Assembly: GCF_001870515.1 (NCBI RefSeq) | Contig: NZ_MDGT01000004.1 | Location: forward strand, 62,001-126,000 | DNA from: Idiomarina sp. MD25a | Lineage (GTDB): Bacteria; Pseudomonadota; Gammaproteobacteria; Enterobacterales; Alteromonadaceae | Direction of reading: 5' to 3' | DNA length: 64,000 nucleotides | Part shown: positions 19,698-28,354 of the stretch, one piece after another | Layout of the letters: each line of letters begins with the position of its first letter | Position numbering within the stretch: position 1 is the stretch's first letter | Position numbers and translations under genes: made by a program | Notes under the pieces: generated by a model | What the model was told of the DNA's origin: nothing | Database searches by the model: none | Seen by the model: only the letters and a program-made list of their open reading frames with translations

Positions 19698-20405
19698 TCA
19701 TTGGGCGCCTTTCCAATCAACCAGCGCTTCGACTGCGAAAAGCTTGCCCTGTCTGCGTAAAACCACTCGTTGTGGCTCGATCTTTACAACTTGCATGTCG
19801 CGAAATTGATCGCCAACCATTAGTTTTTGTTGATCAAGCTCTATCCACCGACGACTCTCATCAGAAACGTACATGTGTGCATCGTACGTGAACGCGCGAA
19901 TTTGCCGCTGTAGCGAAGGGTTGAGCTTCGATAACGTGGGAATCACACTATCGACGTCATTTTGCTTAGCATCGGCCGTTGCCTTCACAGCCTGTTCAAA
20001 GCGACTCAGCAAATCCTCAGAAATGCCGTCAGTAGCCAACGCATCTTGCTGGCTTGCTGGCTGCTGAGCCGTTTGCCCTCTCGGATTAACAATTATCGGC
20101 TCGGGTTCAGCCGGCTTAGGCTCAGGTGCTGCCGCCCAATCGATATTAGGTACAGCAGCCGCGTCTCCCCAACGATAGACCTCTGTTTGCTGGACCTGTT
20201 GTGCTGCAGCGTTGTCTTGCTGACCCAAAGGTAGATACAAAACCATTAAACTGCAGGCTATGGCAGCCACACAAGCACCGATAGCCCACTTCGCAGTACC
20301 CGAATCCGAACTTTTTTGCGCTGCGAATAACTCATTATTAAGTTGGCTTTGTGTGCGCACGATGGGTGACTGCTGTTGCTTCAACGCTTTTAAGATAGAA
20401 GACAT
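19698..20405 (-). CDS. gspB: Type II secretion assembly protein GspB
   Basis: 235 residues: short cytoplasmic start (MSSILKALKQQQSP), one membrane segment about 45-62, a Pro- and Gln-rich periplasmic linker, and a C-terminal GspB domain (HMYVSDESRRWIELD, VVLRRQGKLF). In Aeromonas, ExeA and ExeB work together to place the secretin in the outer membrane through the peptidoglycan. Its ATG overlaps the gspA TGA by one base, after AGGAGG. No other gsp genes are in the window. Confidence 0.86.
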   Translation of the reverse strand: MSSILKALKQQQSPIVRTQSQLNNELFAAQKSSDSGTAKWAIGACVAAIACSLMVLYLPLGQQDNAAAQQVQQTEVYRWGDAAAVPNIDWAAAPEPKPAEPEPIIVNPRGQTAQQPASQQDALATDGISEDLLSRFEQAVKATADAKQNDVDSVIPTLSKLNPSLQRQIRAFTYDAHMYVSDESRRWIELDQQKLMVGDQFRDMQVVKIEPQRVVLRRQGKLFAVEALVDWKGAQ

Positions 20406-21847
20406 CAGTTAACCTCCTGTATGCGCGGACCGGATTCGAAATAACGTGCACTCAACCACGCCAACGTAGCTTGATTTAACTCGCCAGTGATCGGCAGTCC
20501 AGCTTGCCGTTGAATCACTTGTAATTGTGCTTGCGCATTCAAACGCTGTTGGGCATCGCTTAAATAACGCGCCAATTGCTCCTTAACCCATTGAGTCAAA
20601 GCTTCAGATTCCGTAGCCCCATCTTGGTATCGAATATCGGGTCGCTGATACAAGCCGATGACTTCTCCTGTCCACCCCTGGGTATCAACCGGCTCCATCG
20701 ACTTCAATACGATGCCTGTTTGAGCATCACGTAACAATAACGCCGGATAGTTTATTTGCTGTAATTGCGACACGCTGACCGCATTGGTTTTTAAGCAAGC
20801 GAGCTGATAATTCTGTACCCAATCACAAAAAGCTTGTTGCCGAGGCGGTTGAGGTAATTGCCACGCAGTCGCCAGTAATTGCGCATTTTGATAGTCATAG
20901 CTGCTGGTAGGTTCTTCCACCTGACCCTCGGCAGCCGGCCACCAGCGTATAATGGCGGCTATGATGACTGCAGCGACCGGCAGTAAAAGCCACGGCCAAC
21001 GTGACGATGTATGGCCATTTTGTTGAGGCTCATCAAATTGACCAAGCTCTTGTGAGGCGCGTTTAACATGCGCTTTCTCGACTTGCATTTGACCATCTGC
21101 GTAAGCAACTAAGAGCGCGCGATCACAGAGTAAATTTAACAATCGGGGCACTCCGCCCGTTAGTCTGTGAGCCGTCATCGCCGCAGGCTGAGTAAACAGC
21201 GCTCGGTTGGCGCCCGCCATCTGACAGCGATAAGCGATATATCTTTCTGTATCGTAGTTGGTTAATGGCAACAAGTGATAACGAGCAGTAATACGCTGTG
21301 CCAGCTGTCGAAGCTCTTGCCGTTTTAATAAGGTTTGTAGCTCAGGCTGTCCGATTAAAATTACCCGTAGTAACTTGTTTTTTGTCGTTTCTAAATTGGT
21401 TAGTAACCGCAGCTGCTCGAGTACTTGGGGCTTTAAGTGTTGCGCTTCATCAATCAACACAACACACTGACGATCCTGTTGATGAGCATCAAGTAGAAAT
21501 TGACTGATTTTATCGGTCAGTACTTTGCGTGTGGCACGCCCTTTTTGATAGCGGATCCCCCACTCATCACATAACGTCGCCAGTAATTCATCCTCGTTGA
21601 GCATAGGATTTAGGATAAAAGCAATTTCTGTCGACTCGGGCAGTTGTTCAAGTAAAGCACGCGATACCGTGGTTTTACCCGTGCCAACTTCTCCGGTTAA
21701 TAGAATAAAACCACCGCTCCCCTGCAACCCTTGCACTAAATGCGCGAGCGCTTCTTGGTGACGTTCGCTATGATAGAGAAAGTGCGGGTCGGGCGCGATC
21801 GAAAACGGTTCTGCGGTTAATCCAAAATGCTGTTGATACATAGTCAT
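20405..21847 (-). CDS. gspA: Type II secretion ATPase GspA/ExeA
   Basis: 480 residues. Residues 1-about 280 are an AAA ATPase with Walker A GEVGTGKTT and Walker B CVVLIDEAQHL. A single membrane segment (WPWLLLPVAAVIIAAII) follows near 290, then a periplasmic region ending in a peptidoglycan-binding domain (LQVIQRQAGLPITGELNQATLAWLS). The order fits ExeA, which uses ATP to help pass the secretin through the cell wall. Starts MTMYQQHFGLTAEPFSIAPDP, typical of the family; no clear ribosome site precedes it. Confidence 0.9.
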   Translation of the reverse strand: MTMYQQHFGLTAEPFSIAPDPHFLYHSERHQEALAHLVQGLQGSGGFILLTGEVGTGKTTVSRALLEQLPESTEIAFILNPMLNEDELLATLCDEWGIRYQKGRATRKVLTDKISQFLLDAHQQDRQCVVLIDEAQHLKPQVLEQLRLLTNLETTKNKLLRVILIGQPELQTLLKRQELRQLAQRITARYHLLPLTNYDTERYIAYRCQMAGANRALFTQPAAMTAHRLTGGVPRLLNLLCDRALLVAYADGQMQVEKAHVKRASQELGQFDEPQQNGHTSSRWPWLLLPVAAVIIAAIIRWWPAAEGQVEEPTSSYDYQNAQLLATAWQLPQPPRQQAFCDWVQNYQLACLKTNAVSVSQLQQINYPALLLRDAQTGIVLKSMEPVDTQGWTGEVIGLYQRPDIRYQDGATESEALTQWVKEQLARYLSDAQQRLNAQAQLQVIQRQAGLPITGELNQATLAWLSARYFESGPRIQEVN

Positions 21848-21933
21848 GCCAAACTTTTTTAGCCTCAGTGTAACGAGTTACTTGCGCTTAAACTAGTGAT
21901 TCGCGATCATCACCTTAAAGCATGGAGGTGTAC

Positions 21934-23022
21934 TTGGATATATATTTAGTCGGTGGAGCCGTTCGAGACCAGCTATTGGGCTGTCCTGTCGGTGATAAAG
22001 ATTATGTTGTGGTGGGCGCAACCCCTGACCAAATGCTCGCTTTAGGTTATCAACAAGTGGGTAAGGATTTTCCTGTGTTCTTACACCCACAGACACGGGA
22101 AGAATATGCACTGGCGCGTACTGAGCGTAAGCAAGGACAAGGATACACGGGGTTTCAAGTTAATACAGATACCACGATAACGCTTTCCCAAGACTTAGAA
22201 CGCCGAGATTTAACCATTAATGCCATCGCTCAAGACGAGCACGGATACCTGATTGATCCCTATGGCGGACAGCAAGATATTGAACGTAAGTTATTGCGTC
22301 ACGTATCTCCGGCTTTCGTTGAAGATCCGTTACGTGTGCTCCGTGTGGCACGTTTTTATGCGCGGTTTAAACCCTTGGGCTTTACGGTCGCACAGGAAAC
22401 CAAACGCCTGATGACAGCCATGGCTCAATCGGGCGAATTAACGACACTGGTTGCCGAGCGGGTGTGGCGAGAGTGGGAAAAAGCGCTTTCCACGCATGCG
22501 CCAGCGGCGTTTATTGAGCTCTTGGTCGAAATTGATGCATGGTCTCAGGTGATGCCTGAATTGACAATATCGCCCTCATCGCTCAGCGACTTACAACAAA
22601 TTAGCCAAGTCACACCGTGTACTCATACACGATTTGCAACGCTCATGTTACGTCAAAGCGATACCTTTGAAATCAATTTGTTGAGCCAAAGGCTACGACT
22701 ACCCAATCAGTATAAACGGTTAGCACAAGCAGTGTTTGGTAACCGCGAGCGGTTATTGCAACCTTCACCACTCAGTCCCGCACAACTATTGGAGCTTGCT
22801 AATGGCACCGATATGTGGCGCCAACCCGAGCGTATCGAGCAATTGGCGCACATCCGCCATATCGCACGACCCAATATCAGTGATGGCTGTATTGTAAGTG
22901 CCTTAAATCAGGCACGAGCGATTGATGCGTCATCTATCGTTGCACGAGGTCTTAAAGGGCCTGAGGTAGGCCAAGCGCTGAATGAGGAGCGCTTGTTGGC
23001 GATAAAACGAGGCTTAGTTTAA
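21934..23022 (+). CDS. cca: CCA tRNA nucleotidyltransferase lacking the HD phosphohydrolase motif
   Basis: Adds or repairs the CCA end of tRNAs. The N-terminal catalytic domain has GGAVRDQLLG and the metal pair in DKDYVVVG, then HVSPAFVEDPLRVLRVARF. I choose the TTG at 21934: GGAGGT lies five bases upstream and MDIYLVGGAVRD matches E. coli MKIYLVGGAVRD in length; an ATG at 21922 contains that ribosome site. About 362 residues against 412 in E. coli. The missing stretch removes HDLGKG and the following His motif: RFATL runs almost straight into the QRLRLPN region. The extra phosphatase and phosphodiesterase activities should be lost. Confidence 0.93.
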   Translation: MDIYLVGGAVRDQLLGCPVGDKDYVVVGATPDQMLALGYQQVGKDFPVFLHPQTREEYALARTERKQGQGYTGFQVNTDTTITLSQDLERRDLTINAIAQDEHGYLIDPYGGQQDIERKLLRHVSPAFVEDPLRVLRVARFYARFKPLGFTVAQETKRLMTAMAQSGELTTLVAERVWREWEKALSTHAPAAFIELLVEIDAWSQVMPELTISPSSLSDLQQISQVTPCTHTRFATLMLRQSDTFEINLLSQRLRLPNQYKRLAQAVFGNRERLLQPSPLSPAQLLELANGTDMWRQPERIEQLAHIRHIARPNISDGCIVSALNQARAIDASSIVARGLKGPEVGQALNEERLLAIKRGLV

Positions 23023-23513
23023 AACGGCAGCCAACGCTCGTCTTTAAGTGGGGCTAGCTGTTGGGTTCGGTTATAAGTTTGCCACAGAGCACGATAGGTC
23101 TTGCCGATAACCGGATGTCTGCGCATCGGTGCGATATCCGCTAACGGCAATAAAACGAAGGCATTTTCTAAGATTTCAGCACGCGGTAATTGAGGTTCTG
23201 ATTCGCGAACCAGGTCATCGTAGAGCAATACATCGATATCCAACGTACGCGGACTAAACTTAGGATCGCCATGTGTACGCCCATGAGCTTTCTCTATCGT
23301 CTTGCATTGTTGTAACACCGACTCGACATCGAGCGTTGTGGTTACTTCAACTACAAGGTTATAAAACGCATGACCTGCAAAACCAACCGCTTCACTTTCA
23401 TAGACCCGAGAACGCTGCACCCAATTAAAGTGCTCGTTGATATCAATCAGACCATTAAGAATATGTCGCTCTCGGTCCGAGTTCGAACCAACACCCAAAA
23501 ATACACGTGCCAT
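23019..23513 (-). CDS. folK: 6-hydroxymethyl-dihydropterin pyrophosphokinase
   Basis: Transfers pyrophosphate from ATP to 6-hydroxymethyl-7,8-dihydropterin in folate synthesis. 164 residues with GVGSNSDRERHI at the start, SRVYESEAVGF, and the catalytic loop and metal site SPRTLDIDVLLYDD. It lies five bases after folB, the preceding pathway step, and overlaps the end of convergent cca by four bases. Confidence 0.95.
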   Translation of the reverse strand: MARVFLGVGSNSDRERHILNGLIDINEHFNWVQRSRVYESEAVGFAGHAFYNLVVEVTTTLDVESVLQQCKTIEKAHGRTHGDPKFSPRTLDIDVLLYDDLVRESEPQLPRAEILENAFVLLPLADIAPMRRHPVIGKTYRALWQTYNRTQQLAPLKDERWLPF

Positions 23514-23518
23514 CGCAA

Positions 23519-23902
23519 CTATCCGAATGGGCCGTCTACACGGGTGCGCTGTATTTTTACAGCCACATTAGCTGCTGTTGGTACTGCGCCGGGCTTACTT
23601 ACTTTGACCTGCACTTCGGTGACACCAAAGTCTTTGAATAACAACTCGGCAATACCCTCGGCAACCGTTTCGATGAGCGCTCTTGGCTTTGCTTGAATCC
23701 AGCGCTCAACCGCCTGGCTCACCGCCGCATAATCGAGCGCATCATTAATTTCATCTGACTGACTGGCACGCTGGCAATCCCAAGCCAGTACAAGATCAAT
23801 GACCAGCTTTTGTTGAATACCCTGCTCCCAGTCATAAACGCCAATGACTGCGTCGACTTCGAGCCCCTCAATGAGCACCTCATCTAAACCTTGCTGGGAC
23901 AT
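23519..23902 (-). CDS. folB: Dihydroneopterin aldolase
   Basis: Cleaves 7,8-dihydroneopterin to glycolaldehyde and the FolK substrate. 127 residues; LIEGLEVDAVIGVYDWE near the start, ALDYAAVSQAVERWI, ETVAEGIAELL and VKVSKPGAVP are family signatures. The first in-frame ATG (23914) is immediately followed by AGGA, which serves better as ribosome site for the ATG at 23902. Paired with folK. Confidence 0.94.
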   Translation of the reverse strand: MSQQGLDEVLIEGLEVDAVIGVYDWEQGIQQKLVIDLVLAWDCQRASQSDEINDALDYAAVSQAVERWIQAKPRALIETVAEGIAELLFKDFGVTEVQVKVSKPGAVPTAANVAVKIQRTRVDGPFG

Positions 23903-23986
23903 AAATTTCCTCATTGGTAATTCAACTAAAAACCGCTTATTCTAGATCTATAAAGCTTAACCTAATCTTGGAAAGAATCGAACCCT

Positions 23987-24577
23987 ATGAGTGCACTGAC
24001 TTTACTGATGATACTCGTTGCCTACCTACTGGGCTCGATCAGTAGCGCAGTGCTAATCTGTAAACTGTGGAGGTTGCCCGATCCGCGGTTATCCGGTTCA
24101 GGAAACCCAGGAGCCACTAACGTCTACCGAGTCGGCGGCAAACTTCCAGCCATACTGACGCTGCTATTTGACGTACTCAAAGGCATGATTCCTGTTTGGG
24201 GCTCTTATTTTTTAGGTATCTCTCCTTTTTTCTTAGGATTGATTGCCGTTGCAGCCTGCCTCGGCCATATCTTTCCGTTGTACTTTAACTTTCGCGGCGG
24301 CAAAGCAGTCGCGACGGCTTTGGGGTCGATGTTTCCCGTAGCTTGGGAAATGGCGTTATTACTTATTGCAACCTGGCTTTTGGTATTCAAGCTGAGTCGC
24401 ATTTCCTCTCTCGCCGCATTGGTAACAGTTTGTCTAGCACCGTTTTATGCTTTTTGGATTAAACCACAATATACCGTGCCGGTGATTATGATTTCAGCAC
24501 TCATACTGTGGCGCCACCAAGCTAATATTGCACGGCTGACCTCGGGTAAAGAAACGTCCTTCCGTCGCAATCAGTAG
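23987..24577 (+). CDS. plsY: Acyl-phosphate:glycerol-3-phosphate acyltransferase
   Basis: Integral membrane enzyme that makes lysophosphatidic acid from acyl-phosphate; its product feeds plsC. 196 residues with several membrane segments and the conserved loops [27 protein letters not shown] and [13 protein letters not shown]. Divergent from folB and convergent with tsaD, the usual gammaproteobacterial neighbourhood. Confidence 0.95.
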   Translation: MSALTLLMILVAYLLGSISSAVLICKLWRLPDPRLSGSGNPGATNVYRVGGKLPAILTLLFDVLKGMIPVWGSYFLGISPFFLGLIAVAACLGHIFPLYFNFRGGKAVATALGSMFPVAWEMALLLIATWLLVFKLSRISSLAALVTVCLAPFYAFWIKPQYTVPVIMISALILWRHQANIARLTSGKETSFRRNQ

Positions 24578-24584
24578 CTCTGAG

Positions 24585-25601
24585 CTAAGCATGCGGGGCT
24601 AAGTCAGTGAGCGGCCAACGTGGGAAGGTCTTTATTGCCAATCCCGTTTGCTCACCCGCTTGCAGACGAAATGCTCCGGCAAGCGCAATCATAGCCCCAT
24701 TATCGGTGCAAAATTCAGTTCTTGGGTAATACACCTGACCATTTAATTGCTTCATTAACTGCTCAAGCTGCTCCCTCAGATGCTTATTGGCACTCACACC
24801 ACCTGCAACAACCAAGCGTTTACGCCCTGTTTGCTTCAGTGCTCGCTTACATTTTATCGCTAAGGTGTCGACGACGGCGTCCTCGAACGCCCGAGCTATA
24901 TCAGCCCGCGTCTGGTCATCACTCGGACTGTCGGCCAAGGTGTTGGCGGTAAAGGTTTTTAAACCACTAAAGGAAAAGTCGAGGCCTGGGCGATCAGTCA
25001 TGGGACGCGGAAACTTAAAGCGATCAGAGCGCCCATTTTCAGCCAGCTTGGCGAGTCGAGGTCCACCCGGATAATCTAAATCCATCAGCTTTGCAGTCTT
25101 ATCAAAGGCCTCACCCGCAGCATCATCGACTGATTCACCAAGCAGCTCATACTCCCCGATACCCTTCACATCCACGAGTTGGGTGTGTCCGCCAGAAACT
25201 AATAAAGCAACAAAAGGAAAGTCAGGTTGTTTATCTTCAAGCATTGGCGCCAGCAGATGTCCTTCCATGTGGTGAACACCGACTGCCGGAATATCCCAAG
25301 CAAATGCTAAGCTACGCCCTATACAACTACCAACCAGTAAGGCACCTACTAGCCCTGGACCACAGGTGTAAGCAATAGCATCAATATCCTCGCGTGCCAA
25401 ATGAGCTTCCGTGAGCGCTTCCTTAATAAGCGGTAATACCTTGCGTACGTGATCGCGTGAAGCCAGTTCTGGAACAACCCCGCCATAATCCGCGTGTAAC
25501 TTTACTTGCGAATATAGCTGGTGGGCTAACAGTCCGTTTTCAGTGTCATAAATGGCGATACCCGTCTCATCACATGACGTTTCGATACCCAGAACTTTCA
25601 T
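24585..25601 (-). CDS. tsaD: tRNA N6-adenosine threonylcarbamoyltransferase
   Basis: Transfers the threonylcarbamoyl group to A37 of ANN-decoding tRNAs, with TsaB and TsaE. About 338 residues from the ATG at 25601 ([14 protein letters not shown]); an in-frame start at 25628 adds nine residues not seen in E. coli. The ASKHA fold is plain: [12 protein letters not shown] with the metal-binding His pair, [11 protein letters not shown] and [12 protein letters not shown]. The upstream neighbour is an amidase rather than the rpsU-dnaG genes common in relatives. Confidence 0.96.
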   Translation of the reverse strand: MKVLGIETSCDETGIAIYDTENGLLAHQLYSQVKLHADYGGVVPELASRDHVRKVLPLIKEALTEAHLAREDIDAIAYTCGPGLVGALLVGSCIGRSLAFAWDIPAVGVHHMEGHLLAPMLEDKQPDFPFVALLVSGGHTQLVDVKGIGEYELLGESVDDAAGEAFDKTAKLMDLDYPGGPRLAKLAENGRSDRFKFPRPMTDRPGLDFSFSGLKTFTANTLADSPSDDQTRADIARAFEDAVVDTLAIKCKRALKQTGRKRLVVAGGVSANKHLREQLEQLMKQLNGQVYYPRTEFCTDNGAMIALAGAFRLQAGEQTGLAIKTFPRWPLTDLAPHA

Positions 25602-25719
25602 ACCTATACAACCTGCTGTAAATCTCAATATTCCGCTATTCTACCTTATTTTTTCTCGCCTTACCTAAGAAGGTATGCGATTTTAACAATACAAAAAAAT
25701 AACAAGGATCACACTGGCT

Positions 25720-27345
25720 ATGAGTCTTAATACACTCACAAAAACCACATTATCACTTAGTTTCGCCTTAGCGCTGGCCGCTTGTCAGACGCCTCCAGTC
25801 CAAACCACTCAGACCTCCGCTACGTTGCAGCAGAGCGAGGTCGGTTTCAAATTTGCTCATGCCGATTACCAAGCGATTAACCAAGCACTTGAGCAAGGCG
25901 AACTCACTTCTGTAGAGCTTGTTTCATACTATCTGCAGCGTATTCAAGCACACAACCAACAAGGCGCCGAATTAAGAGCTGTCATTAGCTTGAACCCAGA
26001 TGCACTCGCCGAAGCTGAAGCACTCGACAAAGCACGAAAACAAGGCGATGTGCGCGGTTCGCTGCACGGTATACCAGTGCTCCTCAAGGATAATATCGAC
26101 ACCGCAGACGGTTTAGCCAATACCGCGGGCTCTCTGCTTTTTGCTGAGAACTTCCCCGAGGACGATGCGGCGCTTGTAACAAATTTGCGAGCGCAAGGTG
26201 CAATTATCCTCGGAAAGGCGAATTTAAGCGAGTGGGCCAACTTTCGTTCAACACGCTCAAGTTCTGGTTGGAGTGGCGTCGGCGGACTTGCGCGCAACCC
26301 ATATGACACAACTCGCTCAACATGCGGTTCGAGTGCAGGTTCCGGCGCAGCGGTGGCCGCCGACTTTACCACGTTCGCAGTGGGCACGGAGACAGATGGT
26401 TCTTTAGTATGCCCTGGCGCGGTGAACGGTATTGTAAGTATCAAGCCGACGTTAGGCTTGATCAGCCGCGACGGCATCATTCCTATCTCACACAGTCAAG
26501 ATACCGCCGGCCCGATGGCACGCAGTGTTGCGGGTGCAGTGACCTTGATGCAGGCGATGGCGTCATATGATGGTAGCGATGCTGCCAGCTTTCGCACGGA
26601 TACCCTGTTTACTGAGTATCTGAATGAAGATGGCTTAGAAGGTAAGCGGATTGGCGTAGTACGCAACTTGATGGGCTACAATGAATTGCTAGATAACCAA
26701 TTTGAACAGCAACTAGAGGTTCTAGAAGCGCAGGGGGCAACCTTGGTTGATGTCGAGATGCCAACTTATGGCGAGTATGGTGATGCGGAATTCACCGTTC
26801 TACTCTATGAGTTCAAACAGGATATGGCGCACTATTTAGCGACCACCAACTTGCCTTATCGCAACATGGCCGATCTTATCGAAGCCAACAATAAAATGGC
26901 TCAACAAGAGCTTCCTTACTTTGGCCAAGAACTCTTTATCATGGCAAACAATATGACTGAAGCTGATGAGCCTCGTTATCAAAAGGCGTTGGAGAAAAGT
27001 AAACGCTTAGCAGGCGCAGAAGGTATCGATGCAATGCTCGCCGACCATAATCTAGACCTTTTAGTAGCACCTACTACGGGCCCGAGCTGGAAAATCGACT
27101 TGGTGAATGGTGATCACTACGCGGGATCAGCAAGTTCACCTGCAGCTGTAGCAGGATACCCACATATAACGGTGCCAATGGGCTATATCGAATTACCCAA
27201 GCAACCTAAACTACCAGTCGGTATCAGCTTTTTCTCCACCGCCCACGCTGAGCCTGTTTTGATCGAAGCCGCGTACAGTTATGAGCAGGCGACTCAACAT
27301 CGCCAACCACCACAACTGAGTATTACTGCAACTCACTCAAATTAA
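25720..27345 (+). CDS. Amidase-signature family lipoprotein
   Basis: 541 residues. A lipoprotein signal peptide ends in LALAAC (Cys22), so it should be anchored in the envelope. The amidase fold carries the Ser-cisSer-Lys triad: LLKDNID (Lys), TCGSSAGSGAAVA (cis-Ser) and TETDGSLVCPG (nucleophile Ser). A long soluble C-terminal part includes LVAPTTGPSW. The substrate cannot be read; relatives cleave peptide amides, aryl amides or nitrile-derived amides. Its stop overlaps the convergent PhoD-like gene by 23 bases. Confidence 0.88.
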   Translation: MSLNTLTKTTLSLSFALALAACQTPPVQTTQTSATLQQSEVGFKFAHADYQAINQALEQGELTSVELVSYYLQRIQAHNQQGAELRAVISLNPDALAEAEALDKARKQGDVRGSLHGIPVLLKDNIDTADGLANTAGSLLFAENFPEDDAALVTNLRAQGAIILGKANLSEWANFRSTRSSSGWSGVGGLARNPYDTTRSTCGSSAGSGAAVAADFTTFAVGTETDGSLVCPGAVNGIVSIKPTLGLISRDGIIPISHSQDTAGPMARSVAGAVTLMQAMASYDGSDAASFRTDTLFTEYLNEDGLEGKRIGVVRNLMGYNELLDNQFEQQLEVLEAQGATLVDVEMPTYGEYGDAEFTVLLYEFKQDMAHYLATTNLPYRNMADLIEANNKMAQQELPYFGQELFIMANNMTEADEPRYQKALEKSKRLAGAEGIDAMLADHNLDLLVAPTTGPSWKIDLVNGDHYAGSASSPAAVAGYPHITVPMGYIELPKQPKLPVGISFFSTAHAEPVLIEAAYSYEQATQHRQPPQLSITATHSN

Positions 27346-28354
27346 TCGTTGTGGAAGACAGCGACCGACCGTTGACGTCACGGAGTGACAGCGTCACGGT
27401 CGGTTGTTCTAACCACGTAATTTCGATCATACCAAATCGCGTACTCGGCTCGCCCGAACCTTGTCGCTGATTAAACCGATAAGGTGTTTTATCGTCTCGA
27501 TTAATGGTGCCGGAACTGATTTGCCAAACAGGATAGTCTAATAACTCAGGCGCTTTGACAATTTGCCCAAAGTTAATACCACCATGGCCCAATAAAACGT
27601 GCTTTACATTGAGATTTTTTAGTAGCGCAAACAGTCGCTTCTGCTCCTGTGTAAACAACGCCCAACTCGGATATCCGTTCTGTGGAGCTACAAATGGCAT
27701 TTCAGAGAGCAAAATACGTACTTCAGCCTCTTTCGAGAGTTGCTGCTCTAACCACTGCCATTGGCCTTCGCCTAGCAGCCTATTAGCAGCACCCGCTTGT
27801 AACGAGCCCTTATTTTCATCAAAATAATTGCTGACGCGCTTAAGCAGACCTTTTTTCTTCAACGGTTCGCGCGCCCAACGCGTATCCAATAAAATCACCT
27901 GTACCCGCTGCGGCGCTTCCCCGATGATAAAGCTTTTAGCAATACCGTGCTCTTGAAACATGCGTTCAGATGCCAACGGTTCACGCCAAAAGGTAAGAAA
28001 GTGATTGCGAACGGCATAACGCTGTGGATTGTCGGCACCGACGTGTCCATCGATACTGTAATCGTCCGCGCCCCACGTCGAGACAAAAGCGCTATTTCTG
28101 CGCAACAGGCGCGGGCCTCGGTAGCGATTAAAGACTTCATAAGCGGCAAGCAAGTCATCCATATCATCAGCGTCTGCTGAGACGCCATTACCGAGCAAAG
28201 CGAATACCTCAGGTTCGGCTAGGTTAAGGGCATCCCATACCGCCTGCCGCTCGCTTTGGTCGATACAACAACCCAACGCAATTCGCGTTGACTGCTGTGC
28301 CTGTACAGCCAGCGAGAGAGTCAAAATGACAATCGCACACCCGAGTCGTATCAC
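27323..28354 (-). CDS. Exported PhoD-like metallophosphatase homologue, metal motifs lost
   Basis: 343 residues with a signal peptide (MIRLGCAIVILTLSLAVQA). The fold resembles PhoD-type phosphatases: IALGCCIDQ, VQVILLDTRWAREPL and LLGEGQWQWLEQQL sit in the expected order. The metal ligands do not survive: LGDNxY reads LGNG (54-57), WDDHDY reads WGADDY (94-99) and the GDRH site reads GGIN (258-261). A binding or structural role is more likely than catalysis (inference). GTG start after GAGGA, overlapping the pilT stop by one base, so it is probably expressed with pilT. Confidence 0.75.
   Translation of the reverse strand: MIRLGCAIVILTLSLAVQAQQSTRIALGCCIDQSERQAVWDALNLAEPEVFALLGNGVSADADDMDDLLAAYEVFNRYRGPRLLRRNSAFVSTWGADDYSIDGHVGADNPQRYAVRNHFLTFWREPLASERMFQEHGIAKSFIIGEAPQRVQVILLDTRWAREPLKKKGLLKRVSNYFDENKGSLQAGAANRLLGEGQWQWLEQQLSKEAEVRILLSEMPFVAPQNGYPSWALFTQEQKRLFALLKNLNVKHVLLGHGGINFGQIVKAPELLDYPVWQISSGTINRDDKTPYRFNQRQGSGEPSTRFGMIEITWLEQPTVTLSLRDVNGRSLSSTTINLSELQ
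27364..27404 (+). terminator. Long hairpin after the amidase gene, antisense inside the next gene
   Basis: ACCGACCG, a one-base bulge, TGACG, then TCAC-GGA-GTGA, three unpaired bases, CGTCA and CGGTCGGT: about 17 base pairs. It begins 18 bases after the amidase stop. The following TGTTCT is a weak T-tract, so termination is likely but unproven. Confidence 0.42.

Noticed and set aside
25944-26480. 178-codon minus-strand frame antisense to the amidase gene.
   Set aside because: Antisense to the amidase catalytic core; Ser/Ala-rich shadow frame.
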